A stretch of DNA of 64,000 nt from Pseudomonas soli (GTDB lineage: Bacteria > Pseudomonadota > Gammaproteobacteria > Pseudomonadales > Pseudomonadaceae), in NCBI RefSeq assembly GCF_900110655.1, contig NZ_FOEQ01000007.1, forward strand, positions 92,516 to 156,515. Direction: 5' to 3'. A model generated the notes under the pieces. It saw only the letters and a program-made list of their open reading frames with translations, ran no database searches and was not told the DNA's origin. The position numbers and the translations under genes are program-made. Of the stretch, positions 17,740-27,381 are shown piece by piece (position 1 is the stretch's first letter; every line of letters starts with the position of its first letter).

Positions 17740-18089
17740 AATCGCAATCGCGGGGCGAGCCCGCCCCCACGTAGCCCACGCTTGCCCCGCGACTTGCGCA
17801 ATGAAAAAACTTAACGCAATAAAATCTCATCAGGTCAAATTTAAAAGCCATAAAAACTCAGTAAATTCGTTTTTTTAAGCATTCCTCTCAATTTTCTCGC
17901 AATGCTTGCCATACCCAAACCCACTGGTTAGGGTTGAGCATATGAACATCTTCAGCACCCTCCTCCAACAACACCGCAGCCTCTGCCTGGTCAGCGCCCG
18001 ACTACCAGGGTGAATCGCGTCGCCTCGCCTTTTCATCTCGTACACGTTCGGCAGGCCCGATCACGGCCGCACATAAAAGGATTGCTTCC
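17740..18089. other. 350-bp spacer upstream of leuA
   Basis: From left to right: a degenerate REP-like inverted repeat (17745-17795, GCGGGGCGAGCCCGC and its partner), a strongly AT-rich stretch (17800-17880) likely to hold the leuA promoter, a 7-bp hairpin AAGCATT/AATGCTT (17877-17907), a possible 23-codon leader ORF (17942-18013) and 76 bp of leader before leuA. No T-run terminator could be picked out with certainty. Confidence 0.6.
17942..18013 (+). CDS. Possible leader peptide upstream of leuA
   Basis: A 23-codon ORF, ATG at 17942 and TGA at 18011-18013, encodes MNIFSTLLQQHRSLCLVSAR followed by LPG. Five of the codons are leucine, including the non-preferred CTC three times and CTA once, and the gene behind makes the first enzyme of leucine synthesis. 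A 6-bp dyad (CCTGGT at 17986-17991, ACCAGG at 18004-18009) overlaps its 3' end. This arrangement would suit leucine-dependent attenuation, but the leucines are not in an unbroken run as in enteric leuL, the ribosome site (AGGG about 10 bases upstream) is weak, and a terminator was not found. The call is tentative. Confidence 0.4.
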   Translation: MNIFSTLLQQHRSLCLVSARLPG

Positions 18090-19763
18090 ATGACCATGCT
18101 CAAAGATCCATCGAAGAAGTACCGCGCTTTCCCGACCATCGACCTGCCTGACCGTACCTGGCCGTCGAAGACCATCACCCAGGCGCCGATCTGGTGCAGT
18201 TCCGACCTGCGTGATGGTAACCAGTCGCTGATCGAGCCGATGGATGCCGAGAAGAAGCTGCGTTTCTGGAAGACCTTGGTACAAGTAGGCGTAAAGGAAA
18301 TCGAAGCCTCGTTCCCGTCCGCATCGCAGACCGACTTCGACTTCGTGCGCACCCTGATCGAAGACGGCCACATCCCGGACGACACCACTATCCAGGTGCT
18401 CACCCAGGCCCGTGAAGACCTGATCGCGCGTACCTTCGAATCCCTGCGCGGCGCCAAGAAGGCCATCGTTCACCTGTACAACGCCACCTGCCCGTCGTTC
18501 CGCCGCATCGTCTTCAACCAGGACAAGCAGGGCGTCAAGGACATCGCGGTCAACGCCGCCAAGCTGTTCGTCAAGTACGCGGCGCAGCAGCCTGAAACCC
18601 AGTGGACCTTCCAGTACTCGCCCGAAACCTTCAGCGCCACCGAACTGGAGTTCGCCAAAGAGGTGTGCGACGCGGTGATCGAGGTGTGGAACCCGACCCC
18701 TGAGCACAAGATCATCCTCAATCTGCCGGCCACCGTCGAAGTCGCCACGCCGAACGTCTACGCCGACCAGATCGAGTGGTTCTGCCGTAACGTCAACCGC
18801 CGCGACAGCGTGATCATCAGCCTGCATACCCACAACGACCGGGGCACCGGTATCGCCGCCACCGAGCTGGGCCTGATGGCTGGCGCCGACCGCGCCGAAG
18901 GCTGCCTGTTCGGCAACGGCGAGCGTACCGGCAACGTCGACCTGGTGACCCTGGCACTGAACCTCTACACCCAGGGCATCGACCCGCAGCTGGACTTCTC
19001 CGATATCGACGGCGTGCGCAAGGTCGTCGAGGAGTGCAACCAGCTGCCGGTGCACCCACGTCACCCGTACGTCGGCGACCTGGTGCACACCGCGTTCTCC
19101 GGCTCGCACCAGGACGCCATTCGCAAGGGCTTCGCCAAGCAGCAGGACGGCGAGCTGTGGGAAGTGCCATACCTGCCGATCGACCCGGCCGACATCGGCC
19201 GCAGCTACGAGGCGGTAATCCGCGTCAACAGCCAGTCGGGCAAGGGCGGCATCACCTACCTGCTCGAGCAGGAATATGGCATCAGCCTGCCGCGCCGCAT
19301 GCAGATCGAGTTCAGCCAGGTGGTACAGGGCGAAACCGACCGTCTCGGCCTGGAAATGACCGCCGAGCAGATCTACAAACTGCTGCAGAAGGAATACCTC
19401 CAGGCCAACGCGCCATATGCCCTGGTCAGCCACCGCCTGCAGGAAGAGAACGGCAGCAGCCACGTGCAAGTGGAAGTCTCCGGTGAAGGCGAAACCACCC
19501 TGCACTGGCACGGCAAGGGCAACGGCGCCCTCGAAGCACTGGTGGCCGGCCTGCCGATCGCCGTGGAGATCATGGATTACAACGAACACGCCATCGGCGC
19601 CGGCACCAATGCCAAGGCCGCGGCCTATATCGAGCTGCGCGTGGCCGGCGGGCGTCCGGTGCACGGCGTGGGCATCGACGAGAACATCACCACCGCCAGC
19701 TTCAAGGCACTGTTCAGCGCACTGAACCGCTCGCTGAGCCAGCAGCAGGCCAAAGCGGCGTAA
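18090..19763 (+). CDS. leuA: 2-isopropylmalate synthase
   Basis: LeuA condenses acetyl-CoA with 2-oxoisovalerate, the first committed step to leucine. The 557-aa protein belongs to the long form: a TIM-barrel catalytic domain with SSDLRDGNQSLIEPM near residue 37-51 and the metal-binding HTHNDRGTG near 247-255, a linker, then a C-terminal regulatory domain (about 430-557) that in relatives binds leucine for feedback inhibition. The ATG at 18090 follows AAAAGGATTGCTTCC, a good ribosome site. It stands alone, preceded by a possible leader peptide and followed by a classic terminator. Confidence 0.97.
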   Translation: MTMLKDPSKKYRAFPTIDLPDRTWPSKTITQAPIWCSSDLRDGNQSLIEPMDAEKKLRFWKTLVQVGVKEIEASFPSASQTDFDFVRTLIEDGHIPDDTTIQVLTQAREDLIARTFESLRGAKKAIVHLYNATCPSFRRIVFNQDKQGVKDIAVNAAKLFVKYAAQQPETQWTFQYSPETFSATELEFAKEVCDAVIEVWNPTPEHKIILNLPATVEVATPNVYADQIEWFCRNVNRRDSVIISLHTHNDRGTGIAATELGLMAGADRAEGCLFGNGERTGNVDLVTLALNLYTQGIDPQLDFSDIDGVRKVVEECNQLPVHPRHPYVGDLVHTAFSGSHQDAIRKGFAKQQDGELWEVPYLPIDPADIGRSYEAVIRVNSQSGKGGITYLLEQEYGISLPRRMQIEFSQVVQGETDRLGLEMTAEQIYKLLQKEYLQANAPYALVSHRLQEENGSSHVQVEVSGEGETTLHWHGKGNGALEALVAGLPIAVEIMDYNEHAIGAGTNAKAAAYIELRVAGGRPVHGVGIDENITTASFKALFSALNRSLSQQQAKAA

Positions 19764-19779
19764 GCCAACGCTGATAACC

Positions 19780-19808
19780 AAAGCCCGCATCCTCGATGCG
19801 GGCTTTTT
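19780..19808 (+). terminator. leuA rho-independent terminator
   Basis: AAAGCCCGCAT at 19780-19790 and ATGCGGGCTTT at 19796-19806 form an 11-bp stem with a 5-base loop, followed by Ts, 17 bp after the leuA stop. Confidence 0.93.
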
Positions 19809-19824
19809 TGTTGGTTTTCCCGAG

Positions 19825-19870
19825 CCCATCGCGGGCTCGTGGGAGCGGGCTTGCCCCGCGATAGAGCCGG
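19825..19870. repeat. REP element between leuA and eda
   Basis: ATCGCGGG and CCCCGCGAT arms flank GGGAGCGGGCTTG, the typical P. putida REP core. It lies between the convergent ends of leuA and eda. Confidence 0.85.
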
Positions 19871-19953
19871 AACCGGCAGCACCCAAATCGCAGGCGAAAA
19901 AAAGGGGCGCCGACCAAGCGCCCCACAAGCCGTGTAGCACACAACGAAATCTG

Positions 19954-20628
19954 TCAGTCCAGCAACGCCATCGCCTCGGCGCTGCACGCCTCGATCCGCG
20001 CCCAGTCGCCGTTCTTGATCCAGCTGCTGTCGAGCATCCAAGTGCCGCCCACACACATCACATTGGGCAGGGCCATGTAGTTGCGCACGTTGGCCGGGTT
20101 GACCCCGCCAGTGGGGCAGAAGCGAATGTCGCCGAACGGGCCGCCGAACGCCTTGATGGCCGCCACGCCGCCACTGATCTCGGCGGGGAACAGCTTGAAG
20201 CGGCGATAGCCCAAGGCGTAGCCCATCATGATTTCCGACGGCGTGCTGATGCCTGGCAACAGCGGAATGTCGCTGTCCACACCCGCCTCGAGAATATCCT
20301 GGGTGATGCCCGGGGTGACGACGAACTGCGCCCCCGCCGCCTCGACCGCCGCGAACATGCCGCGGTCGAGCACGGTGCCAGCGCCGACGCACAACTCCGG
20401 GCGCTGCTCGCGCAGCACCTGGATGGCCTTCAGGCCGTGTTGCGAGCGCAGGGTCACTTCCAGGGTGCGGATGCCGCCGGCGGCCAGGGCATCGGCCAGG
20501 GGCAGGATGTCTTCCTCACGGGCGATGGTGATTACCGGCAGGATGCGCGCCTTGTTGCAGATCGCGTCGATCCGCGCGGCTTTGTCGGCCATCGAGAGCA
20601 AAGGCTGTGGGCGTTCGAGGGTGGTCAT
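19954..20628 (-). CDS. eda: 2-dehydro-3-deoxy-6-phosphogluconate aldolase
   Basis: Eda splits KDPG into pyruvate and glyceraldehyde 3-phosphate, the last step of the Entner-Doudoroff pathway. The product from the ATG at 20628 has 224 aa (MTTLERPQPLLSMADK); an AAGGA nine bases upstream supports this start. An alternative ATG at 20649 overlaps the pgl stop as ATGA and would add seven residues. Family motifs visible are ILPVITIAREEDILP, RTLEVTLRS and the Schiff-base lysine segment RFKLFPAE. Third gene of zwf-pgl-eda. Confidence 0.96.
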   Translation of the reverse strand: MTTLERPQPLLSMADKAARIDAICNKARILPVITIAREEDILPLADALAAGGIRTLEVTLRSQHGLKAIQVLREQRPELCVGAGTVLDRGMFAAVEAAGAQFVVTPGITQDILEAGVDSDIPLLPGISTPSEIMMGYALGYRRFKLFPAEISGGVAAIKAFGGPFGDIRFCPTGGVNPANVRNYMALPNVMCVGGTWMLDSSWIKNGDWARIEACSAEAMALLD

Positions 20629-20645
20629 GACAATGGATCCTTGGC

Positions 20646-21345
20646 TCATGGGCACCAGTAGATGTCCAGGGGGTCGTGAAGAAAGGCGCGAATCGGCATT
20701 TCGGTTGGGTCTTCGGCCGCCAGCGCGGTGCGCAGGGTGGCTAGCTTGGCCGCGCCCTGCACCGACAACAGGGTCAGGCCGGCAGTGGCCAGCAGTGCGC
20801 GGGTCATGCTCAGGCGCTGGTGTGGCACGCTGGGTGCCAGCATCGGCAGGCAGCGGCGCTCACCGACCTTGGCCAGGCCCTGGCGCAGGTTGGGGCTGGC
20901 CGGGAACAGCGAGGCCGTATGACCATCGTCGCCCATGCCCAGCACCAGCACATCGATCGGCGGCAGGTCGGCCAGCACCTGGTCGGCCTGCTCGGCAGCG
21001 GCTTCGAGGGTCGCTGCGGGCTGGTAGAGCCCGATAAAGCGAGCCTTGGCCGCCGGTCCCTTGAACAGGTGGCGAGCCAGCAGGCCGGCGTTGCTGTCGT
21101 CGTGCGCCACCGGCACCCAGCGCTCGTCGGCCAGGCTCACGGTGACCCGGGTCCAGTCCAGCGCCTCGCCGGCCAGCTTCTCGAGAAACGGCACCGGGCT
21201 ACGGCCGCCAGACAGCACCAGGCAGGCCTGCCCCTTGCTGGTGATCGCCTGGCGCAGGCGTTCAGCCACATCATGGGCCTGGGTCGCCGCCAGGGTTTTC
21301 GGATCGGCCAGCTGATGAACCTTCACGGTCGCCGGCAGTTGCAGT

Positions 21346-21359
<14 letters not shown>
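20646..21359 (-). CDS. pgl: 6-phosphogluconolactonase
   Basis: Pgl hydrolyses 6-phosphogluconolactone to 6-phosphogluconate between Zwf and Edd. The ATG at 21359 (MAISELQLPATVKVHQL) overlaps the zwf stop by 14 bases, so the two are translationally coupled; an earlier in-frame ATG at 21377 is less likely. The 237-aa protein shows the SugarP-isomerase-like motifs LVLSGGRSPVPFLEKL, VSLADERWVP and the VLGMGDDGHTASLFP loop. The stop is shared with a possible eda start (ATGA). Confidence 0.95.
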
Positions 21360-22815
<1,456 letters not shown>

Positions 22816-22881
22816 GATGTTGGTTCTTTTATAAATGTTGGACTAGGAATACCGGTTTCAACCCTGCTTTTCAAGGGTTAA

Positions 22882-22897
22882 TGTAGTAAAAACCACA
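22882..22897. promoter_or_regulatory. HexR operator between zwf and hexR
   Basis: TGTAGTAAAAACCACA is a near-perfect dyad (TGTAGT against TGTGGT on the other strand) and read on the minus strand it begins TTGTGGTTTTTACTACA, close to the published P. putida HexR pattern TTGT-N7/8-ACAA. Its position between divergent zwf and hexR allows control of both, with release by KDPG as known for HexR. Confidence 0.8.
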
Positions 22898-22997
22898 ACA
22901 TTCAATACAGCCATTACAGACAAGTGGTGTGACAATCTTACCGACAGTAGGATACACACCAGCGAAAAAAGCCTGCTTCCCGACCCAAGGACACACC

Positions 22998-23870
22998 ATG
23001 GACCGCGTGCGAAACCTCCTGGAACAGATCCAGGGCCGCCTCGACGAGTTGAACAAGGCCGAACGCAAGGTCGCCGAAGTCATCCTGCTCAACCCGCAAC
23101 AAGCCACCCGCTTCAGCATCGCCGCCCTGGCCCAGGCAGCCAGTGTCAGCGAACCGACGGTCAACCGCTTCTGCCGCTCGTTCGGCGTCAGCGGCTACCC
23201 CGAACTCAAGCTGCAACTGGCGCAGAGCCTGGCCAGCGGCGCCGCCTATGTCAGCCGTGCGGTGGAGGCCGACGACGATCCGGCCGCCTACACCCAGAAG
23301 ATCTTCGGCAGTGCCATTGCCTCGCTCGACAGCGCCTGCCAGGCGCTCGACCCGCAGCAGGTCAGCCGCGCCGTGGACATGATGATCCAGGCCCGGCAGA
23401 TCCACTTCTTCGGCCTCGGCGCCTCGGCCCCGGTGGCCCTCGATGCGCAGCACAAGTTCTTCCGTTTCAACCTCGCCGTGTCGGCCCACGCCGATGTGCT
23501 GATGCAGCGCATGCTGGCTTCGGTGGCCCACACCGGCGACCTGTTCGTGATCATTTCCTACACCGGGCGCACCCGCGAACTGGTCGAAGTGGCGCGCCTG
23601 GCGCGGGAAAACGGCGCCTCGGTGCTCGGCCTCACCGCCGCCGGCTCGCCCCTTGCCCAGGCTTGCAGCCTGAGCCTGCATATCCCGCTGCCGGAAGACA
23701 CCGACATCTACATGCCGATGACCTCGCGGATCATCCAGCTCACCGTGCTCGACGTGCTCGCCACCGGCATGACCTTGCGCCGCGGCGTGGACTTCCAGCC
23801 ACACCTGCGCAAGATCAAGGAAAGCCTCAATGCCAGCCGCTACCCGATCGAGGACGACGACCTCAACTGA
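22998..23870 (+). CDS. hexR: HexR, RpiR-family regulator of glucose catabolism
   Basis: HexR represses zwf, edd and gap in Pseudomonas and is released by KDPG. The ATG at 22998 (MDRVRNLLEQIQGRLDEL) is the family start; the upstream open codons lie in the promoter. The 290-aa protein has an RpiR helix-turn-helix domain (about 1-77) with SIAALAQAASVSEPTVNRFC and a SIS sugar-phosphate-binding domain (about 120-255) with HFFGLGASAPVALDAQHKF and VIISYTGRTRELVEVA. It diverges from zwf and overlaps the 3' end of the convergent mutarotase gene by 8 bases. Confidence 0.96.
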   Translation: MDRVRNLLEQIQGRLDELNKAERKVAEVILLNPQQATRFSIAALAQAASVSEPTVNRFCRSFGVSGYPELKLQLAQSLASGAAYVSRAVEADDDPAAYTQKIFGSAIASLDSACQALDPQQVSRAVDMMIQARQIHFFGLGASAPVALDAQHKFFRFNLAVSAHADVLMQRMLASVAHTGDLFVIISYTGRTRELVEVARLARENGASVLGLTAAGSPLAQACSLSLHIPLPEDTDIYMPMTSRIIQLTVLDVLATGMTLRRGVDFQPHLRKIKESLNASRYPIEDDDLN

Positions 23871-24717
23871 GCCGGTGCGCCTGCAAACGCAGGTGCGCCC
23901 GCTCGCCCGGCGCCAGGCTCAGGCCCTCGTCACTGCCGCTGGCCGCCTCCACGCAGACGAAGCCTTGGCACTCCCGCCCGCTCACGCCCATCAAGGGCCG
24001 ATTGCCAGGGTGCCAGACCACGGTGTCGTCACTGTCGCCGGTATCGATGCACAGTTCGCGCTGCCAAGCCGGGTCCTGCAGCTGCACCCGCGGAGTGCCG
24101 GGATAGACCCGCTGGCAACCGCCCTTGAGGGTCAGCGCGCCATCTTCGCGGCAGGCCTGGCGATTGAGGCGGTCGTAGCCGTCGATGTCCTCCAGCCCGG
24201 ATAGCGCTATCTTCGACACGTCGCTGATCCGCCAGTAGGCCAGCAGCGCATGGCTCAGCTGGCACGGTTCGCTGTCCTGGTGCTCGGTGCTCAGGCTCAA
24301 CTCCATGCTCGCCCCGAGCCGGGCACGCAGGTCGACCTGCCAGTCGCACAGGTCCAGGCGCCATTTCAGGGTCACCCCTTCCTCGTCCTCGCGGCTGTCC
24401 ACCAGCTTCCAGTCCAGCAGGCGCGCCCAGCCATGGGCCGGCCACAGGTCCTCGCTGGGATGGCGGCCATACCAGGGCCAGCACACCGGCACGCCACCAC
24501 GGATGGCCCCCACCTGCGGCCACTGCTCGGCGCACCACAACCAGGGTTTCTCACCGGCGGGTTGAAAGTGCAGGAGCTGCCCGCCCTGGCGGCTGAACAC
24601 CGCCTGGCAGCGAGGGTGGTCGATGATCAGCACATCGCGCTGCTGGTAACGCTCCCACTCGAAGGTCGGCCTCGGCCGTTGCGAGGTGAAGAAGCGATGT
24701 AGCGGATGTTCAGGCAT
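23863..24717 (-). CDS. D-hexose-6-phosphate mutarotase
   Basis: An aldose 1-epimerase-like (YeaD type) enzyme expected to interconvert alpha and beta anomers of glucose 6-phosphate or similar. The start chosen is the ATG at 24717 (MPEHPLHRFF), giving 284 aa; the frame is open for 20 further codons. Visible family features are RGGVPVCWPWYGRH, AHGWARLLDWKL and the catalytic acid region GFVCVEAASGSDE. The leader contains AACAACAA at 24740-24733, an Hfq/Crc-type motif just upstream of the ribosome site. It is the last gene of the gts-oprB strand and its stop overlaps the hexR stop tail to tail. Confidence 0.9.
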   Translation of the reverse strand: MPEHPLHRFFTSQRPRPTFEWERYQQRDVLIIDHPRCQAVFSRQGGQLLHFQPAGEKPWLWCAEQWPQVGAIRGGVPVCWPWYGRHPSEDLWPAHGWARLLDWKLVDSREDEEGVTLKWRLDLCDWQVDLRARLGASMELSLSTEHQDSEPCQLSHALLAYWRISDVSKIALSGLEDIDGYDRLNRQACREDGALTLKGGCQRVYPGTPRVQLQDPAWQRELCIDTGDSDDTVVWHPGNRPLMGVSGRECQGFVCVEAASGSDEGLSLAPGERAHLRLQAHRLS

Positions 24718-24732
24718 GGTTTCCAAGCTCTT

Positions 24733-24740
24733 TTGTTGTT
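24733..24740 (-). promoter_or_regulatory. Hfq/Crc-type CA motif in front of the mutarotase gene
   Basis: AACAACAA on the minus strand matches the AAnAAnAA motif that Hfq with Crc binds in Pseudomonas catabolite repression. It ends 15 bases before the start codon. Confidence 0.6.
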
Positions 24741-24836
24741 CGAGATAGCGCTGTCTCAGCCTGTGCCCGTTAACCACTGCAGACCAGTGGTTAGCGGGAG
24801 GCCGAAATGGATGGCGTAAATTTACAACAATTTTTC

Positions 24837-26180
24837 TCAGAATGACGACTGAATCTTCAATCCCGCGACCAGCGCGTTGTCCACTTCATCCACGCCGCCC
24901 GGGCTCTTGATGTACTGCAGGTTCGGGCGCACGGTCAGCCAGTTGGTGACATGGAAGCCATAGTAGAGCTCGGCGTTGTATTCGGTGCGCTGCAGCGGTG
25001 CAAAGCCTGGGTTGTCGTAGTCATTGATGCCGGACTGGGCATTGAGCAGCTCGGCGCGCTTTTTCACATCGTCGTTGACGTGGATACGGGCGATGCCAAA
25101 GCCGATATCGTCCTTGGGCCGGGCGTCAAAGGCGCCTTTATAGACCATGCCGACCTGCTGGTAGTTGTCGACCACGTTGGTGGCCTTGTCATGCACGGTG
25201 AAGTTGGCGAACAGGCTCAGGCCGCGGTTGACGTCGCCAGCATGGGCGGTGACCTGCTGCTGCGCCACCACCCACCAGCCGTGCTTGCTGGAGTGCGACT
25301 TGAACGCCGCGCCGGTCAGCGCCTGCGGGTTGCCGTTGATGTCGTCGTACACGTCGTCGGCCTTGGCAGTGCTGTAGTAGTAGCCCAGGCGGTACTCGCC
25401 CGGCAGGCCGTTGACCTTCGGCGACCACACCGCCTCCACCGGCAGGATCGCGCCCTTGGTGCCACTGCCGCTGAGCTTGAAGCCGTTGCCGGTCTCCAGG
25501 TTCGACGGGTTCTGCTCGTAGGCACCGACCTGGACGAAGAATTCCGGGGTGATGTTGTACTTGACCCGCAGCGCCCACTGGCTGACCGGCCAGTTGTACC
25601 AGATGCCGCCCACCCAGTTGCCCACCTGCGAGCCGCAGAAAGCCAGGTTCTGGAAGTCGCAGGGGAAGCTGTTGAAGTCCTCGCCCTCGCCGAAGCGGCC
25701 GAATTTCACGTCCAGCGCGCCGTCGAAGTACTTCTGCTTGACCCACATCTGCGTCAGGCGCCAGGTCTGGCCGCGCCCCCAGACCTCCTGCACCGAGCTG
25801 AACTGCCCGGCACGCGGGTCGCTGATGCGGTCGTTGGACAGGTTGCGGCCGCTGCGCTCGGTGATCGCCAGCTTGAACTCGGTGTCCTTCCAGCCGAAGA
25901 TCTTCTCCAGGTCCAGGTGCGCGCCCAGGGCGAACTGGTCGCTGTAGCGCGCGGTCTTGTCGTCGTTGTAGCCACCGTGCAGGTTGCCGGCCACTTCGCC
26001 AACGTAGTCGAGGGTGAAGTCGTAGCCCTTCTCCAGCAGCTCGGTGCGGGTGCCGCCCCAGTCGCCGGTCATCCATTTCGATTCCGACGAGAAAGCCTCG
26101 GCGGCCTGGGCCCCGCTGCTGCCGACCACCGCCAGCAAGGCGAGCGATCCCAAGGTCTTGATGCGATTGCGATGTTCCAT
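24837..26180 (-). CDS. oprB: Carbohydrate-selective outer membrane porin OprB
   Basis: OprB lets glucose and related sugars through the outer membrane. The ATG at 26180 is favoured by AGAGG ten bases upstream; an earlier ATG at 26210 is possible. The product has 447 aa, starts with a signal peptide (MEHRNRIKTLGSLALLAVVG, cleavage after AQA near 26) and shows the OprB opening WMTGDWGGTRTELLEKGYDF, alternating beta-strand pattern and a C-terminal Phe (KIQSSF) typical of outer membrane barrels. It follows gtsD by 43 bases and completes the uptake operon. Confidence 0.95.
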   Translation of the reverse strand: MEHRNRIKTLGSLALLAVVGSSGAQAAEAFSSESKWMTGDWGGTRTELLEKGYDFTLDYVGEVAGNLHGGYNDDKTARYSDQFALGAHLDLEKIFGWKDTEFKLAITERSGRNLSNDRISDPRAGQFSSVQEVWGRGQTWRLTQMWVKQKYFDGALDVKFGRFGEGEDFNSFPCDFQNLAFCGSQVGNWVGGIWYNWPVSQWALRVKYNITPEFFVQVGAYEQNPSNLETGNGFKLSGSGTKGAILPVEAVWSPKVNGLPGEYRLGYYYSTAKADDVYDDINGNPQALTGAAFKSHSSKHGWWVVAQQQVTAHAGDVNRGLSLFANFTVHDKATNVVDNYQQVGMVYKGAFDARPKDDIGFGIARIHVNDDVKKRAELLNAQSGINDYDNPGFAPLQRTEYNAELYYGFHVTNWLTVRPNLQYIKSPGGVDEVDNALVAGLKIQSSF

Positions 26181-26196
26181 CCCTTTGCGTCCTCTT

Positions 26197-26204
26197 TTCT
26201 TGTT
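26197..26204 (-). promoter_or_regulatory. Hfq/Crc-type CA motif in front of oprB
   Basis: AACAAGAA on the minus strand fits AAnAAnAA and runs into the AAGAGG ribosome site of oprB. Confidence 0.55.
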
Positions 26205-26223
26205 ATGCATTGTTCTAGACGAT

Positions 26224-27378
26224 TCAACGGCCTTTGAAGCGAGTCACGTTGTCCTTGATGGCAGTGCCACTGGCGGCGAGGTCGAGGCGCTCGCCGCTGC
26301 CGGCGTCGAACAGCAACACCCGCGCCGGGTCGAACTGCAGGTTGAGGCTGTCGCCCACCCGGCACGCCACATCCGGCGCCAGGCGGCAGCAGACCTTGGT
26401 CTGGTTGAGGGTGACGAACACCAGCAGATCCGGGCCAGTGGGCTCGGTGACCTGTACTTCGGCGCGGATCGCGGGCATGCCGTTGCCCTCCGCAGCGCCC
26501 AGCGAGATTTGTTCAGGGCGCACGCCGAGAATGATCTCGCGCCCCTCCAGCTCGTCCGCCGCCACGCCCAGCGGCAGCTCGCAGCGCGCCTGGCCGCTGT
26601 CGAGCAGTGCCAGCACCCGGCCGTCCTGCTTCATCAGGCGCACAGGGATGAAGTTCATCGGCGGCGAGCCGATGAAGCTGGCGACGAACAGGTTGGCCGG
26701 GTCGTTGTAGATCTGCTGCGGGGTGCCGAACTGCTGGATGATGCCGTCCTTCATCACCGCCACCTTGTCGCCCAGGGTCATGGCCTCGATCTGGTCATGG
26801 GTGACATACACCGTGGTGGTCTTCAGGCGCTGGTGCATCAGCTTGATCTCGGTGCGCATCTCTACCCGCAGCTTGGCGTCGAGATTCGACAGCGGTTCGT
26901 CGAACAGGTAGATCTTCGGCCGCCGCGCCAGCGCCCGGCCCATGGCCACGCGCTGCTGCTGGCCGCCGGACAACTGCCCGGGCTTGCGCCCCAGCAGGTG
27001 CTCGATCTGCAGCAGCTTGGCGACCCGCGCCACCTCCTCGTCGATGGCGGTCTGGGACATCTTGCGGATCTTCAGGCCAAAGGCGATGTTGTCGCGCACG
27101 TTCATGGTCGGGTACAGCGCGTAGGACTGGAACACCATGGCGATGTCGCGATCCTTGGGGCTCATGCCGCTGACATCCTCGTCGTCGATGAGGATCGCCC
27201 CGCCGCTGATGCTTTCCAGGCCGGCGATGCAGTTCATCAGCGTCGACTTGCCGCAGCCCGAGGGCCCGACCAGGATCAGGAACTCGCCGTCCTTGATCGC
27301 CAGCTGGATATCCTTGAGCGTGTCCGGCAGGCCAGCGCCATAGGTCTTGTGCACATTGCGAAGTTCGAGTGTTGCCAT
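26224..27378 (-). CDS. gtsD: Glucose ABC transporter, ATP-binding subunit
   Basis: A MalK/UgpC-type ATPase of 384 aa that powers GtsBC. It contains Walker A GPSGCGKST at 38-46, the Q-loop VFQSYALYP, the signature LSGGQQQR near 135, Walker B IYLFDEP near 157 and the H-loop YVTHD. The C-terminal 140 residues form the regulatory OB-fold (TOBE) domain of the family (FIGSPPMNFIPVRL, ILGVRPEQISLG). It follows gtsC after three bases. Its place in gtsABCD-oprB beside the Entner-Doudoroff genes points to glucose rather than maltose or glycerol phosphate. Confidence 0.95.
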   Translation of the reverse strand: MATLELRNVHKTYGAGLPDTLKDIQLAIKDGEFLILVGPSGCGKSTLMNCIAGLESISGGAILIDDEDVSGMSPKDRDIAMVFQSYALYPTMNVRDNIAFGLKIRKMSQTAIDEEVARVAKLLQIEHLLGRKPGQLSGGQQQRVAMGRALARRPKIYLFDEPLSNLDAKLRVEMRTEIKLMHQRLKTTTVYVTHDQIEAMTLGDKVAVMKDGIIQQFGTPQQIYNDPANLFVASFIGSPPMNFIPVRLMKQDGRVLALLDSGQARCELPLGVAADELEGREIILGVRPEQISLGAAEGNGMPAIRAEVQVTEPTGPDLLVFVTLNQTKVCCRLAPDVACRVGDSLNLQFDPARVLLFDAGSGERLDLAASGTAIKDNVTRFKGR

Positions 27379-27381
27379 GAC

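Noticed and set aside
18033..20054. 673-codon open frame antisense to leuA
   Set aside because: It is the complement shadow of a GC-rich coding gene, with Val/Ala/Gly/His-rich composition, no ribosome site and no recognisable motif.
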